From an uncultured cyanobacterium (GTDB taxonomy: Bacteria > Cyanobacteriota > Cyanobacteriia > PCC-6307 > Cyanobiaceae), in contig CAIOXF010000352.1 in assembly GCA_903862155.1 (NCBI GenBank), positions 1-5,825 on the forward strand: DNA of 5,825 nucleotides, written 5' to 3'. Made by a program: the position numbers and the translations under genes. Numbering within the stretch: position 1 is the first letter of the stretch; every line of letters begins with the position of its first letter. Below are positions 5,575-5,825 of this stretch, one piece after another. The notes under the pieces were generated by a model. The model saw nothing but the letters and a program-made list of their open reading frames with translations. It ran no database searches and was not told the DNA's origin.

Positions 5575-5825
5575 ACCGGCAGGGCAGCCGGTGCCTTGGA
5601 GCTGAGGGCGGTGGCGGCTTGGTTCACGGCCTGGCGGGCCCAGCTGTCCACGGCCAGCACGTCGTCGAGCGAGGGATTGGCGGTGAGGTCGGCCTTGTGG
5701 CGGTCGCACACCCGCTCGATCAGCCGGGGGATATCCAGGAAGTGCACCTGCTCCTCGAGGAACAGGGCCACGGCCTGTTCGTTGGCGGCGTTCATCACCG
5801 CCGGCATCGTGCCGCCGGCGCGTCC
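5571..5825 (-). CDS. dxr: 1-deoxy-D-xylulose 5-phosphate reductoisomerase, C-terminal part (partial)
   Basis: Only the last 84 residues are in the window; the 5' part lies beyond the right edge. DXR converts 1-deoxy-D-xylulose 5-phosphate to 2-C-methyl-D-erythritol 4-phosphate using NADPH, the first committed step of the MEP isoprenoid pathway. The fragment reads GRAGGTMPAVMNAANEQAV at its start, matching the conserved PA-NAANE segment of DXR, and includes DDVLAVDSWARQ, equivalent to the DDVLSVDANAR-type segment near the family's C-terminus. The end SSKAPAALPV is a short variable tail. The reading frame is intact and the TGA at 5573-5571 overlaps the start of the ferredoxin-like gene, so the two form one unit. 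An ATG within the fragment (5807) is internal, not a start. Confidence 0.92.
   Translation of the reverse strand, partial: GRAGGTMPAVMNAANEQAVALFLEEQVHFLDIPRLIERVCDRHKADLTANPSLDDVLAVDSWARQAVNQAATALSSKAPAALPV

Noticed and set aside
5575..5709. N-terminal extension of the ferredoxin-like protein into dxr
   Set aside because: Arg/Pro-rich out-of-frame reading of dxr; the GTG at 5574 sits right before the conserved region.
1..5825. Defence island or mobile element around the helicase
   Set aside because: No transposase, integrase, methylase, nuclease, terminal repeats or composition shift; the neighbours are housekeeping genes.

Overview
The window looks like a compact, GC-rich chromosomal segment of a marine or freshwater picocyanobacterium (Synechococcus/Cyanobium type). 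The grounds are an NADPH-thioredoxin reductase fused to thioredoxin (NTRC architecture), a divergent IF-1 with a Gly/Arg/Pro tail of the kind I recall from picocyanobacteria, and a dxr tail overlapping a small [2Fe-2S] ferredoxin-like gene. Genes are tightly packed, base composition is fairly even throughout, and I see no mobile element, CRISPR array, rRNA or tRNA.

Layout, left to right: a possible membrane-protein gene start runs off the left edge on the minus strand (1-74, weak). infA-like IF-1 lies on plus (135-404). A bidirectional hairpin terminator (about 442-480) separates it from the convergent NTRC gene on minus (497-1897). Upstream of NTRC is a 176-base non-coding stretch rich in inverted repeats, with a possible short leader ORF. 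Then come an 81-residue hypothetical gene (2074-2319, minus) and an SF2 DExH helicase (2446-3918, minus). A 117-base divergent spacer follows. On plus there is a two-gene unit: a 59-residue hypothetical protein (4036-4215) whose stop codon overlaps the start of a YheT-type alpha/beta hydrolase (4215-5252). The hydrolase converges on, and overlaps by 23 bases, a [2Fe-2S] ferredoxin-like gene on minus (5230-5574). The ferredoxin start overlaps the stop of dxr (5571-5825, 3' part only) by 4 bases.

Functionally the segment is mostly housekeeping: translation initiation, thiol redox control fed by NADPH, isoprenoid synthesis and a putative electron carrier. The pair with the clearest biological logic is dxr plus the ferredoxin-like protein, since later MEP-pathway enzymes (IspG, IspH) are Fe-S enzymes needing low-potential electrons. 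I found no convincing new defence or mobile system. The most useful less-obvious items are the 59-aa gene coupled to the hydrolase, the structured region upstream of NTRC, the dxr-ferredoxin overlap and the 23-base convergent overlap.
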